The notes under the pieces: generated by a model | Databases searched by the model: none | What the model was told of the DNA's origin: nothing | What the model saw: the letters and a program-made list of their open reading frames with translations, nothing else | Program-made: the position numbers and the translations under genes | Shown: in pieces, positions 1 through 8,924 of the stretch | Layout: each line of letters opens with the position of its first letter | Position numbering within the stretch: the first letter of the stretch is position 1 | From: Planctomycetota bacterium | GTDB lineage: Bacteria > Planctomycetota > B15-G4 > SIAN01 | NCBI GenBank assembly: GCA_028289345.1 | Contig: JANQQL010000034.1 | Coordinates: forward strand, 1-64,000 | Length of the DNA stretch: 64,000 nt | Direction of reading: 5' to 3'

Positions 1-68
1 GGGCCCGGAGGAATCAGCGGAGCTCCCCCGCAACCTCACGAAAAAGAGCGGAGCGAGTCCTCGGAGCG

Positions 69-152
69 CATGGCAACCCCTTCGGCGACCAGATCCCCAA
101 CCCGCCCCCGCATGGCAACCCCGACGGCGACCAGCTCCCCCTCACGACCCGC
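69..152. repeat. imperfect 42-bp tandem direct repeat
   Basis: Two copies of a 42-base unit lie head to tail at 69-110 and 111-152. The first 12 bases (CATGGCAACCCC) are identical, as is CGGCGACCAG further in; the last third diverges. The second copy runs through the stop codon of the minus-strand S9 peptidase at 142-144, so the repeat sits just past its 3' end. No gene is supported in bases 1-141. Confidence 0.5.
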
Positions 153-2220
153 CATCCACCGACATTTTCCGCCCCAACCAATCAAAAAAGATCCGGTGCC
201 AAAGCACCCCATTCTGCGGCTTCAACACCCAGTGCCCTTCTTCCGGGTAATAGAGGAATCGCGCACGAATCCCTTCCAGTCGCGCCGCCGTGAATGCTTC
301 CATGCCCTGAGTCACCGGAACGCGGAAGTCCTTTTGACCGTGAACGATCAAGATCGGCGTGTCCCAGTTCTTGACGTAGCGGTTGGGGGAGTGCTGGTCG
401 TAGGCCTTTTGGAGTTCGTCGTTCTTCCAGTAGGGGCCGCCCACGTCCCAGTTGGGGAAGAACAGCTCTTCGGTGGCGCCGTAGAAGGACTCCAGGTTGA
501 ACAAACCGCAGTGGGCGATCATGGTCCGGAATCGACCTTCGTGGTTGCCCATCATCCAGAACACCGTGTAGCCGCCGAAGCTTGCCCCCACCGCAGCGAC
601 CCGGTCCGGATCGACATAGGACTCGGTCATCATGTCGTCGGTGCAGGCCAGCAGGTCCTGCATCGCCTGACCGCTCCAGTCGCCACTGATCTGGTCATTC
701 CAGTCGCGCCCGAAACCCGGAAGTCCGCGACGGTTGGGAGCAATGACCACGTAGCCCTGAGCCGCCATCAGGTGGAAGTTCCAGCGATAGCTGAACCACT
801 GACCGACCTGACCCTGGGGCCCGCCCTGGCAATACACCAGCAGCGGCCACTTCTTCTTCGCATCGAATCCGGGCGGGTAGATCACCCAGCTATGGATCGT
901 CTCTCCGTCGGTCGCCTGAACGAAGCGCGACTTGACCTTCGGCAACTCCAGGCCGTCGTAGACCTCGCCGTTGATGTCGGTGAGAACCTGGAACTCGCCA
1001 CCCTCGACCGGAATCACGCCCAGCTCCCACGGTCGAACCATGGACTGACGAGCCACCAGCAGCGCGCTGCCATCGGGCGTTGGCTGCTTGAGGGTCCAGT
1101 TGAACTGTCCTTCGGTGATTTGCCGCACGCGTTGGGTGGCAATGTCGAGAGCGAATAGCTGATCCGTCCCGCGGGTCTCGGACCGGAAGTACACGACCCG
1201 AGAGTCCGGGGACCACTGCACGCCGTGGGTGGTCCGGTCCAGCCCCTTGGTGAGTTCGATCACTTGGCTGCTCTTGCGGTCCAGCAGCATGATCCGGTTG
1301 CGATCGGATTCGAATCCAGCGCGCTCCATGGACTGGAAGGTGAGGTAGCGTCCGTCCGGCGAGTAGACCGGCTCCATGTCGTAGCCGCCCATGCCCGGCG
1401 TGATGCAGCGAGCGGAGCCATCCATGGGCACTTTGTGCAGGTAAACGTCCGTGTCCGTCGAGACCGCCGGACGATTCGACACCTTCATGGTGTAGGCGAT
1501 CTCGCGACCATCGGGCGCCCATTCGAACTGCTCGGATCCACCAAATGGGGGCACCGGGCAGTCGAACTTCAGGCCCTCCATCAAATCGACGGGATCCTCG
1601 GCCTTGCCCTCGCCATTCAGTGCCGCCACGTGCAGGTGGCTGTACTTGTAGTCGTGCCAGGAGTCCCAGTGGCGATACATCAGATCATCGATAATGCGGG
1701 CATCAGCCAGGGGCAAGTCCTCGAACAGGTCCTGCACGGTGTCGTCGAGCTTGATGTTCGCCGTGAACGCAATGTGCTTGGCGGTCGGCGAGACCTTCAG
1801 ATTCGACACCGAGAACGGGTAATCGGTGACCTGGGACATCTCGCCGTCGTCGGGATTGAGCGACCACACTTGAGTGTGCTCGTCCTCGCCGCGCTTGGAC
1901 GCAAAGAAGAGCCGCACCCCTGCCGACGTGCTCACCCACTGCACGGCCGACTCGCTCGAATCGTCAATGGTGAGCTGTCGCGGCTCGCCACCACCGATCG
2001 GTACCACGAACAGATTCGAGTCGCCCTTGTCCTCTGCCAGCTCGTAACGCTTGACCGAATAGGCCACCCACTCCCCGTCCGGAGACACGGTGCCGCCCTG
2101 CAAACGGCCAAGCTTCCACAACAACTCCGGGCTCATCCGCTGGGCCGCCACCGAACCAGCGAGCACCAGCCATGAAGCCAGCCCCACGAATGCAAACAAG
2201 CTTCGCCCTCGAGCACCCAT
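142..2220 (-). CDS. S9 family serine peptidase (prolyl oligopeptidase / acylaminoacyl-peptidase type), exported
   Basis: This 692-residue protein should cleave short peptides after export. A signal peptide (about residues 1-27, ending in SVAAQ) is followed by a beta-propeller region with WD40-like/PD40 strands (SPDGEWVAYSVKR, SPDGRYLTFQS, SPDSRVVYF) and a C-terminal alpha/beta hydrolase domain from about residue 420. The catalytic triad is visible: Ser near 547 in GASFGGY, Asp near 629 in HGQKDFRVP and His near 662 in EEGHWV. The start is set at 2220 because AAGGAG lies 8 bases upstream; the ATG at 2241 lies upstream of that ribosome site. Length matches S9C-type peptidases. It is separated by 336 bases from the next minus-strand gene. 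Substrate cannot be inferred. Confidence 0.93.
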   Translation of the reverse strand: MGARGRSLFAFVGLASWLVLAGSVAAQRMSPELLWKLGRLQGGTVSPDGEWVAYSVKRYELAEDKGDSNLFVVPIGGGEPRQLTIDDSSESAVQWVSTSAGVRLFFASKRGEDEHTQVWSLNPDDGEMSQVTDYPFSVSNLKVSPTAKHIAFTANIKLDDTVQDLFEDLPLADARIIDDLMYRHWDSWHDYKYSHLHVAALNGEGKAEDPVDLMEGLKFDCPVPPFGGSEQFEWAPDGREIAYTMKVSNRPAVSTDTDVYLHKVPMDGSARCITPGMGGYDMEPVYSPDGRYLTFQSMERAGFESDRNRIMLLDRKSSQVIELTKGLDRTTHGVQWSPDSRVVYFRSETRGTDQLFALDIATQRVRQITEGQFNWTLKQPTPDGSALLVARQSMVRPWELGVIPVEGGEFQVLTDINGEVYDGLELPKVKSRFVQATDGETIHSWVIYPPGFDAKKKWPLLVYCQGGPQGQVGQWFSYRWNFHLMAAQGYVVIAPNRRGLPGFGRDWNDQISGDWSGQAMQDLLACTDDMMTESYVDPDRVAAVGASFGGYTVFWMMGNHEGRFRTMIAHCGLFNLESFYGATEELFFPNWDVGGPYWKNDELQKAYDQHSPNRYVKNWDTPILIVHGQKDFRVPVTQGMEAFTAARLEGIRARFLYYPEEGHWVLKPQNGVLWHRIFFDWLGRKMSVDGGS

Positions 2221-2556
2221 GTTCCGTTCTCCTTCTTCCACGCCATGGGTTCACGAGGCACTTCGTGAGCACGGCATCAGACCTGGCGAGATTTCGCGGC
2301 GGAGTATATCTCTCCCTTGGCAGAGCCGTGGACTGGCACCGGATTCCGCCCACGAGCGATGAGGAGGAGGTTTCCACGACGAGAGACTTTCCTCAGATGC
2401 CGCCGATGGGCACCGAGTTCCCGAGTGATCGCGAGTTCCGCGCGAGGCTCCGGGTCGCCCCACTCGAGTCGATGGGTGACCGTCTCAGTCGATGGTCGGG
2501 TTCAGGAAAGACCCGGTGGGAACGCGCCGCGTCCTTTTCGCCACGAGCTTCATGGA
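2221..2556 (-). promoter_or_regulatory. intergenic gap with weak promoter candidate for the S9 peptidase
   Basis: This 336-base gap holds no convincing gene. On the minus strand a TATACT hexamer at 2303-2308 resembles a -10 box, about 85 bases before the peptidase start, but no good -35 box sits at the usual spacing. The left end carries the peptidase ribosome site (AAGGAG). No clear terminator was seen after the GGDEF gene. Confidence 0.25.
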
Positions 2557-3132
2557 TCACTCTTGGGGCGAAGTCGAGCCTTCGGTCGGAGTCGAGGAAG
2601 GGGTTGCCTCTTCCTTGACCGCTTCCGGTTCCATCGGCTCGACAGGTTCCACCGGAGTTTCCCAGCGCTGCCCCTTCTTCTGGAGCTTGTCGCGGTACAT
2701 GTCGCGATCGGCTTCGTCGAGAGTTTCGCCAACCCCGACAGATGCCGTCACCCCGCCATCTTCATTCTTCCAATTCTGCACTTGCTCCGCGATGCGACGA
2801 GCGGCGGTTTCGACCACGGTCCAGACGACGAACTCATCGCCGTGCATTCGGACCACCAAGCTTTCGTCGTTGCGTCGCACCGATGCTTCCGTGGATTCGC
2901 GAAGGAAGTCTGCGAACTCACAGAGCACCCGGTCTCCGGCGCGGTGGGAACGCCGATGGTCCTGAAAGTCTTTGAATCCATCCAGGTCCACGAGCACGAA
3001 CCAGCCGCCATCCACATCTTTCATGCGGCGCTGGAAGGTGAGATTGTTGGGCAGACCCGTCAACACATCGTGGTGCATCAACCAACGAAGCTTGCGGATC
3101 TCCTCGTAAATTGGCTCGAGGGAGTCGGTCAT
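2557..3132 (-). CDS. small stand-alone GGDEF-domain protein with degenerate signature (HGDEF)
   Basis: This 191-residue protein is essentially one GGDEF domain, the fold that makes cyclic di-GMP. Visible landmarks are DVLTGLPNN near residue 22, VDLDGFKDFQDH near 48 and the signature RMHGDEFVV near 94, where the first Gly of GGDEF is His. The inhibitory RxxD site is not present in the normal register. There is no sensor, membrane or receiver domain, and the last 35 residues are a Pro/Glu/Ser-rich tail. SGDEF and AGDEF variants can be active; His at this place is unusual, so it may be a weak cyclase or a non-catalytic nucleotide sensor. The upstream gap carries a 14-base palindrome at 3286-3299. 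Confidence 0.85.
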   Translation of the reverse strand: MTDSLEPIYEEIRKLRWLMHHDVLTGLPNNLTFQRRMKDVDGGWFVLVDLDGFKDFQDHRRSHRAGDRVLCEFADFLRESTEASVRRNDESLVVRMHGDEFVVWTVVETAARRIAEQVQNWKNEDGGVTASVGVGETLDEADRDMYRDKLQKKGQRWETPVEPVEPMEPEAVKEEATPSSTPTEGSTSPQE

Positions 3133-3285
3133 TCGGGGCTTTCACGGAAGATGAAACACACCCGCTGGGAGGATCCCGTGGTGCAAGGGCCGGTCACACC
3201 CCGAACTGGATGCGGGTGTGAACGGAAGCGAACGCGCTGGCGCTCAGAAAGTCCTATCGACGGATCCCCCAGACCAGGTTGCCCC

Positions 3286-3299
3286 GAAATGGCCATTTC
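3286..3299. promoter_or_regulatory. 14-bp perfect palindrome upstream of the GGDEF gene
   Basis: GAAATGGCCATTTC is a perfect inverted repeat without spacer in the 287-base gap between the phosphofructokinase stop and the GGDEF start. It is about 155 bases before the GGDEF start codon. It could be an operator for a dimeric regulator; a 14-base palindrome can also arise by chance. Confidence 0.2.
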
Positions 3300-3419
3300 T
3301 CCGGGAAAACCCACGGATTGACCGGGGTTCCTGCGGACCACCCCAGACGGGACCACGACTTCCCCGAACAAACCGCCAAACAAGCGTTCCCGAGCCAGGA
3401 AGTGGGGAGGGACGGGCCC

Positions 3420-4529
3420 TCAGACCGGGCAGCGCATGCGCTTGGCCGGCAGGTTCTGGGTCCCGAAAGAAGTTCCCACCGCGCGTGCGGCGTACATCAA
3501 CGTGTCGTCCAACGGCACCGTCCGGGTCTTGTTGGCGACTTCCTTGAGCGGGATCTCGGTGAGCTGGTTGTTTTGCAGCGCCACCATGCAACCGAACTCT
3601 TTCTTGGAGGCCTGGAAGGCCGCGTGGTTGCCGAAGGCCGTGGCCAACACCCGGTCGAAGGCGGTCGGCGTCCCCCCGCGCTGGACGTGACCGAGCACCG
3701 TGGCCCGGATCTCGCTCTTGATCATCCCCTTGAGCTGTTCCATCAAGAGATGGGACACCCCACCAAGCCGGATCGGATCGGGACTGGTCTCGTCGATGCT
3801 GCTGACCACCATCTCTCCACCCACCGGGCGAGCACCTTCGGCCACGGCGATGATGGTGAACCGTTGTCCGCCTTGTTCGCGCTCGCGGCAGACTCTGGCC
3901 ACTTCCTGCACGTCGTACTCGACTTCTGGAATCAGCACGATGTCGGCGCCGCTAGCGATGCCTGCATGAAGCGCGATCCAGCCGGCGTAGCGACCCATGG
4001 TTTCCAGAATCATGACCCGCTGGTGGCTTTGAGCCGTGGTGTGAAGTCGATCGATCGCCTCCGCTGCAATGTGCACCGCGGTGTCGAAACCAAAGGTTCG
4101 CTCGGTTCCGACGAGGTCGTTGTCGATGGTTTTCGGCACTCCGACGATGGGAATCCCCATTTCCACGAGTCCGTGAGAAATGGACATGGTTCCATCGCCA
4201 CCGATCGTCACCAGGGCGTCCAACTTCAACTCCTCGAAGTAGTCGCAGACCTCCTGGGACACATCCCGGTTGTTGTCCAGGTAATACTCGAAGGGGTTGG
4301 CCTTGTTGCTCGAGCCGAGAATCGTGCCGCCTTGGGCCAGAATGCCGCTCACGTCTTGATACTCGAGCGGACGGCTGCGTCGCTGGATCATTCCCAGGAA
4401 GCCATCTTCGAACCCGATGACTTCGGCATCGATCTGTAGCAAGAAGCTCTTGGCGACCGATCGAATCACCGCATTGAGACCGGGGCAATCCCCGCCACCA
4501 GTCAGCACTCCGACTCGAAAACGCCCCAT
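3420..4529 (-). CDS. pfkA: 6-phosphofructokinase
   Basis: This 369-residue enzyme phosphorylates fructose 6-phosphate in glycolysis. N-terminal GGGDCPGLNAVIR binds the phosphodonor, GGDGT (about residues 100-105) is the donor-site loop, and PKTIDNDL holds the catalytic Asp. MGRYAGW and HVQRGGTPTAFDR are further family landmarks. Gly in GGDGT points to ATP as donor, whereas PPi-dependent enzymes have Asp there; the Lys in PKTIDND is more typical of the PPi-type and mixed clades, so this is a G/K hybrid active site. The start at 4529 fits the family N-terminus and has GAGAGG about 8 bases upstream; 108 further in-frame codons upstream are non-homologous. Monocistronic by spacing. Confidence 0.95.
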   Translation of the reverse strand: MGRFRVGVLTGGGDCPGLNAVIRSVAKSFLLQIDAEVIGFEDGFLGMIQRRSRPLEYQDVSGILAQGGTILGSSNKANPFEYYLDNNRDVSQEVCDYFEELKLDALVTIGGDGTMSISHGLVEMGIPIVGVPKTIDNDLVGTERTFGFDTAVHIAAEAIDRLHTTAQSHQRVMILETMGRYAGWIALHAGIASGADIVLIPEVEYDVQEVARVCREREQGGQRFTIIAVAEGARPVGGEMVVSSIDETSPDPIRLGGVSHLLMEQLKGMIKSEIRATVLGHVQRGGTPTAFDRVLATAFGNHAAFQASKKEFGCMVALQNNQLTEIPLKEVANKTRTVPLDDTLMYAARAVGTSFGTQNLPAKRMRCPV

Positions 4530-4943
4530 CGTGTCTGCCTCTCTTGTCGGGATTCGATCCGTCAACTTCTTGCGAGTCGTCGCTCGCTCCCGACAGAGCC
4601 TTCGGCGCTGATTCGGGTCAGTCTGCGCAGTGCTTCGTCTTTGAATCTCGGACGGATCCAAGGATTTGCACTTCAGTCCTGGGATTGTATCGACCGCCAA
4701 TTCTTCCGTGCCGGAGGGCAAAACCGCGGGCGGAAGGCAAAGGACCGGGACCCGCCCGGACAGTCGCTCACGACGGCCGGGGAATTCCCTCAAGATTCCG
4801 CGGTCGGAACGATCTTGGAATCCCGTGGGAATGCAAACTCCCGTCCCATTCAAGCCGCGCGTGATGCCTTCGGTCGGCCACGAAACTGCTCCGGATCGCC
4901 GCGAGAGGGTCCGGAGCCGCCGGGGACTCAGCTCGTGGGCCGG
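4530..4943. other. 414-base intergenic gap, nothing recognised
   Basis: The gap separates the phosphofructokinase start from the stop of the membrane sulfatase-fold gene, both on the minus strand. It must contain the pfk promoter and the end of the upstream transcript. No convincing promoter boxes, hairpin with T-run, RNA gene or small ORF could be read. Confidence 0.4.
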
Positions 4944-6920
4944 CTAGTCGACGTAGCCAAGAGTCCGCAGGTGCTCGAGAGTCTCCTCGTCGAACTCGGC
5001 CGGAGCGGATTCTTGGGGCTGCCATTGTTCGCGGGCGGCTCGCCATCGCTCGACAATGGGCGCTGGCACTTCGGACTGGCTCAAAGTGCGATGCTCGTTG
5101 GGATCTTCGGCCAGGTGATAGCCCGTCACTCCCGACGGGGTTTCCACCAGCTTCCACTGAGGCGTGCGAAGGCTGATCGAGCGACGCTCTTTCGGACCGT
5201 CTTCCGCCCAGGCCTCCTGGGGCCAAGCACCGTTGCCGGCCATGGCGTCCACCAAAGACTGGCCCGGAATTCCGTCAACCGAACTCCCGAACAAGTCCAA
5301 CAAGGTCGGAACCACGTCGATCAGGCGCACTGGCTGAGAGTGCCGTACCCCGCGCGGAAGTTTGGACGGGGCGATCCACAACAGCGGCACCCGAAGCAAA
5401 TCGTCGTGAAGGCGCCCGCCGTGCATGAGCCGACGCGGCTCCGCTTCGAAGCCCTCTCCGTGATCCGAGGTCAGAACAATCCACAGTTCCCGTTCGCCGC
5501 TGAGTTCGCGGATCTGATCCACCAGTCGGCCCAGGGTCTGGTCCATCTGGGTCACGCGGCGCCGATAGATGGCCGACAGCACCTCCACTTCCTCGTGAGT
5601 GGAGTGCTCCAGAATCTCGTCCGGATGGATCCACAATCGACCGGCAAAACAGCCGCCGAACGAGTCGGGCGAGGTTTCGTCCCAGCTCGGCTGATGGACG
5701 TAGTAGTCATGCACTTGGTAGCTGTGCAGGAACAGAAAGAACGGTCGTTCGTCGCGGCGCCGTTGCAACCAGTCCAGCGCTCGTTCCCCGACCAGCTCCA
5801 GTCCCCCGGACTGTTCCAAGAATTGAAGCAACGGGCGAATCGGCAGGAATCGATTGCGAATCACACGGTACACCAACGGAACATGATCGCGGAACGGAGG
5901 AAAGCGGAACTCGGCCGCCCCATCGAACCATTCGAACCCCTGCTCCAATCCGAAGCCCGGGGCCAAGAATCCTCCGCCGGTGAACGCGGCAGTTTCGAAC
6001 CCGAATTGGCCCAGCCGCTCGGCAAGGGTTTCGAAACGATCTTCCAGCTTCGAAGTCTCTCGCACGGCTCCGTGCTGTGCGGGGTGCATTCCTGTGAGAA
6101 GCGACGCATGGGACGGCAGGGTCCACGAAGCGCTGGCGATCGCGCTTTCGAAGTAAACGCCCTCGGCGCAAAGCTCATCGAACCGAGGAGTCCCCGGACT
6201 GCGCACCCCGTCGCCCACCACATCGGCCCGCAAGGTGTCGACCGAGATCAGGAGAACGTTCGGCGCCTCGGCCATGGGCTCTTCGACGAGGGAGCCGGAA
6301 GGGGACCCAGTGACTCCGCGACCGGGACTCATGGCCGCGAAGGAGAACAGCACGATCCACGGCAAGAGCACCACAACATGCCTGACCGGCGGACGACGGA
6401 ACACGGCGATCATCAGGGCCCCGAAAGCTGGCAAGGAGCACGCCAGCGGGAAGAACCACGTGGCCTCGAGCCCCCGACTCCACAGCACGGAGCTCAACGG
6501 GATCGTCGCCGCCAAGGAGACTGCCATCAGAGTCGGCGATCGGGTCACCACCAGCGCGGCCGTCAAGCAAACCAAGCTGAACATCACGGCGAGAATCGCA
6601 CCGGCGAATCCGGCCGCTCCTCCGCCGAGATCCCGCGACGCCATGGCCACCGACTGGAGTCCATGGGTCAAGCCCAGGGACGCAAGCAGAGCCCACCAAG
6701 GCGGCGCCGCCTTCCGCTCCGAAACTTTTCCAAGACCCCAGGCGACCAGTCCCCCCAACAATCCCACGAAGACCCCGCCCAGGAGAATCATCCCACTCAG
6801 CCCCGAGGACAGTCGAAACACGCCGGTCGCCATCGCTTCGGCCAACGCCCACGCGAGTCCGACGGAGAGAGCAGCGCGCAACAGAGAAGCCATCGAGTGC
6901 TTGTTCACGGAGGAACCCAT
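4944..6920 (-). CDS. multi-pass membrane protein with C-terminal sulfatase-fold (alkaline phosphatase superfamily) domain
   Basis: This 658-residue protein starts with about six hydrophobic segments (residues 1-200) and continues as a periplasmic sulfatase-fold domain from about 222. NVLLISVDTLRAD carries the first metal-binding Asp; TSDHGEGFE near residue 480 carries the second metal set. The nucleophile motif reads SWTLPSHAS with Thr267 where formylglycine sulfatases have Cys/Ser and no following Arg. Thr nucleophiles with an N-terminal membrane domain are known in LtaS and EptA/MCR-type phospho-group transferases, so a lipid-to-glycan phosphotransfer is a reasonable but unproven guess. It ends in LRTLGYVD, a tail shared with five other proteins in this window. 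It is transcribed alone and divergently from the FG-GAP/TPR pair. Confidence 0.88.
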   Translation of the reverse strand: MGSSVNKHSMASLLRAALSVGLAWALAEAMATGVFRLSSGLSGMILLGGVFVGLLGGLVAWGLGKVSERKAAPPWWALLASLGLTHGLQSVAMASRDLGGGAAGFAGAILAVMFSLVCLTAALVVTRSPTLMAVSLAATIPLSSVLWSRGLEATWFFPLACSLPAFGALMIAVFRRPPVRHVVVLLPWIVLFSFAAMSPGRGVTGSPSGSLVEEPMAEAPNVLLISVDTLRADVVGDGVRSPGTPRFDELCAEGVYFESAIASASWTLPSHASLLTGMHPAQHGAVRETSKLEDRFETLAERLGQFGFETAAFTGGGFLAPGFGLEQGFEWFDGAAEFRFPPFRDHVPLVYRVIRNRFLPIRPLLQFLEQSGGLELVGERALDWLQRRRDERPFFLFLHSYQVHDYYVHQPSWDETSPDSFGGCFAGRLWIHPDEILEHSTHEEVEVLSAIYRRRVTQMDQTLGRLVDQIRELSGERELWIVLTSDHGEGFEAEPRRLMHGGRLHDDLLRVPLLWIAPSKLPRGVRHSQPVRLIDVVPTLLDLFGSSVDGIPGQSLVDAMAGNGAWPQEAWAEDGPKERRSISLRTPQWKLVETPSGVTGYHLAEDPNEHRTLSQSEVPAPIVERWRAAREQWQPQESAPAEFDEETLEHLRTLGYVD

Positions 6921-7229
6921 GGCAGGGGATCTTGCCCGAGACTTCGCGATCCTCAGAGAGAGATCGTCGGAATGATCGGCGGAGTTGCGGAGAACTCCGA
7001 GGGACCGGCAAAGCCGGCCGCCGACAACCCGTCCCCCGCCCGGTGCTCAGAATCCCGCTGGCAGACACCGCTCCCCCCAACGACCATTCCGCAGACCGAG
7101 TCCGGCGAACCGTTTCATGCCCTGACCGAAAGACTTCTTCGCCGGCTCGAGAGCCGAGACAAGATAGGGTGCGGCGCTCGACGGAGCTCTTTGGGCGAAC
7201 CCACAGCCCCGGTCCACGCAAAGGGAACG
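6921..7229. other. 309-base divergent intergenic region
   Basis: It lies between the start of the minus-strand membrane sulfatase-fold gene and the plus-strand FG-GAP lipoprotein gene, so it should hold promoters in both directions. No clear -10/-35 pair or operator could be read. A long plus-strand reading frame crosses it from 4641, but the composition there is antisense shadow. Confidence 0.4.
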
Positions 7230-8924
7230 ATGACTCGACTGACCAGGAATCTCCTCTCGGTGTTCGGAGCCGCCCTGCTGTCGGGCTGCGATGGCTCCTC
7301 CGAGTCCGAGTCCCCGCCCCCTGCAGCGTCCCGCGGTCCGGACCTATTCACCGAGATCACCGAGCAATCCGGGTTGGGTGGCCTCTCCGAAGAGATCCCG
7401 GATGGTCAGTTCGAAGTCTGGGAAATGATGGGCCCAGGGGTCGCTTTGTTCGACGCGGATCAGGACGGACGACTCGACCTGTTAGTCACCCGAACTGGTC
7501 TTCCCGGCCAACGCGACCAGGGACGCCCCAATCGGTTCTTTCGGCAGCGCAGCGACGGCACGTTCGTCGACGCCAGCGAAGAGTCCGGGTTGGCGGACTC
7601 GAGTCTGGGCTACGGCATCGCGATCGGGGACATGGACGGCGACGGCGATGAAGATGTGTTCTTCGGCAACCTCGGCAAGGACCGGCTGTACCGCAACGAA
7701 GGGGACGGCACCTTCACCAACGTGACCAAAGGTTCGGGGTTGATGGGCAAGGAGTGGACCACCTCGGCCGCGTTCTTCGACTATGACCGGGACGGCGACC
7801 TGGACCTGTTCACCGTTCGCTACGTCAAGTTCGATCCGTTGCGCGAGTGCACGCGGGACGACATGTCTCGGGAGTACTGCAGTCCTCTCGAGTACGAACC
7901 CGTGGTCGATCGGCTGTACCGCAACGAAGGAGGAGGCAAGTTCCGCGACATCAGTGGACCGGCCGGAATCGATCAGCCATCGGCAGGGCTGGGCGTGGTG
8001 TGCGCCGACTTGAATCGGGACGGCTGGGTCGACATCTACGTAGCGAACGATGCAATGCCCAACCATCTGTGGATCAATCAGAAGGACGGCACCTTTCGAG
8101 AAGAAGCCCTGGTGCGCGGCTGCGCGGTCAATCGTCACAGCAAGCCCGAAGGCAGCATGGGGGTGAGCGTGGCCGACACCGATGCCGATGGGGAACTGGA
8201 CTTGTTCATGACCCATCTCGAAGGCGAGAACAACACGTTCTACGCGGCGGACTCCGGCGGTCGATTTCAAGATCGCACGGTCAGCCTGGCCATGAGTCGT
8301 TGGGACCGGCCCTACACAGGGTTCGGTTGTGCCTTCGTCGACTTCGATCACGATGGAGATCTGGATCTGGCCATCGCCAACGGCAGGATCCGACGCGGCG
8401 CCGTCCTTCCCGACGCGATCGGGGGACCGTTCTGGAGCGCCTACGCAGAACCGAACCAGCTGTTCTTTCGCACCCCGGAAGGAACCTATCAAGACCGGAG
8501 CGGCCAGTCCGGGTCCTTCGGCAATCTGCCGGAGGTCAGCCGCGGACTCGCTGTCGGCGACCTGGATCGCGACGGGGACCAGGATCTGGTCGTGGCTCAC
8601 CACCCCGGATCCGTGCGCGTTTACCGCAATGATTCGTCCGACGGAAACCAGTGGCTTAGAGTACGGGCTGTCACCAGGGGCCGGCCCGCCCTGGGAGCGG
8701 AAATCACTGCCTGGATCGACGCAGAAACTTCTTTGCTGCGTCTCTGCCACGCGGCCTCCGGCTACTTGAGCAGCCACGAGCCTGTGGCAGACTTCGGGCT
8801 CGGGACGGCAACGGCGGTGGAGAAACTTGAAGTGCGGTGGCCCGACGGCCAACAAGAGCGCTTCCCTGGTGGCGCGGCAGGTCAAGAGATCCGTCTCGTG
8901 CAGGGCACAGGAGAACAAGGGTGA
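7230..8924 (+). CDS. FG-GAP/VCBS-repeat lipoprotein with C-terminal ASPIC/UnbV domain
   Basis: This 564-residue exported protein begins with a lipoprotein leader (SVFGAALLSGC, lipid Cys near residue 20). Seven calcium-binding DxDxDGxxD motifs mark a beta-propeller: DADQDGRLD, DMDGDGDED, DYDRDGDLD, DLNRDGWVD, DTDADGELD, DFDHDGDLD and DLDRDGDQD. The C-terminus is an ASPIC/UnbV domain (LGAEI..., EVRWPDGQQERF). Such CRTAC1-like proteins are surface or periplasmic and probably bind glycan or protein; no catalytic site is evident. ATG 7230 is chosen because the signal peptide starts there, although the frame is open far upstream. Its stop overlaps the GTG start of the TPR gene (GTGA), so the two are probably made together. 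Confidence 0.92.
   Translation: MTRLTRNLLSVFGAALLSGCDGSSESESPPPAASRGPDLFTEITEQSGLGGLSEEIPDGQFEVWEMMGPGVALFDADQDGRLDLLVTRTGLPGQRDQGRPNRFFRQRSDGTFVDASEESGLADSSLGYGIAIGDMDGDGDEDVFFGNLGKDRLYRNEGDGTFTNVTKGSGLMGKEWTTSAAFFDYDRDGDLDLFTVRYVKFDPLRECTRDDMSREYCSPLEYEPVVDRLYRNEGGGKFRDISGPAGIDQPSAGLGVVCADLNRDGWVDIYVANDAMPNHLWINQKDGTFREEALVRGCAVNRHSKPEGSMGVSVADTDADGELDLFMTHLEGENNTFYAADSGGRFQDRTVSLAMSRWDRPYTGFGCAFVDFDHDGDLDLAIANGRIRRGAVLPDAIGGPFWSAYAEPNQLFFRTPEGTYQDRSGQSGSFGNLPEVSRGLAVGDLDRDGDQDLVVAHHPGSVRVYRNDSSDGNQWLRVRAVTRGRPALGAEITAWIDAETSLLRLCHAASGYLSSHEPVADFGLGTATAVEKLEVRWPDGQQERFPGGAAGQEIRLVQGTGEQG

Noticed and set aside
4641-7229. 863-codon upstream extension of the FG-GAP lipoprotein frame
   Set aside because: It runs antisense through the membrane sulfatase-fold gene and has composition of a GC-rich shadow; the signal peptide begins at 7230.
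7482-8918. 478-codon minus-strand frame
   Set aside because: Antisense to the repeats of the FG-GAP protein; the regularity comes from the DxDxDG repeats.
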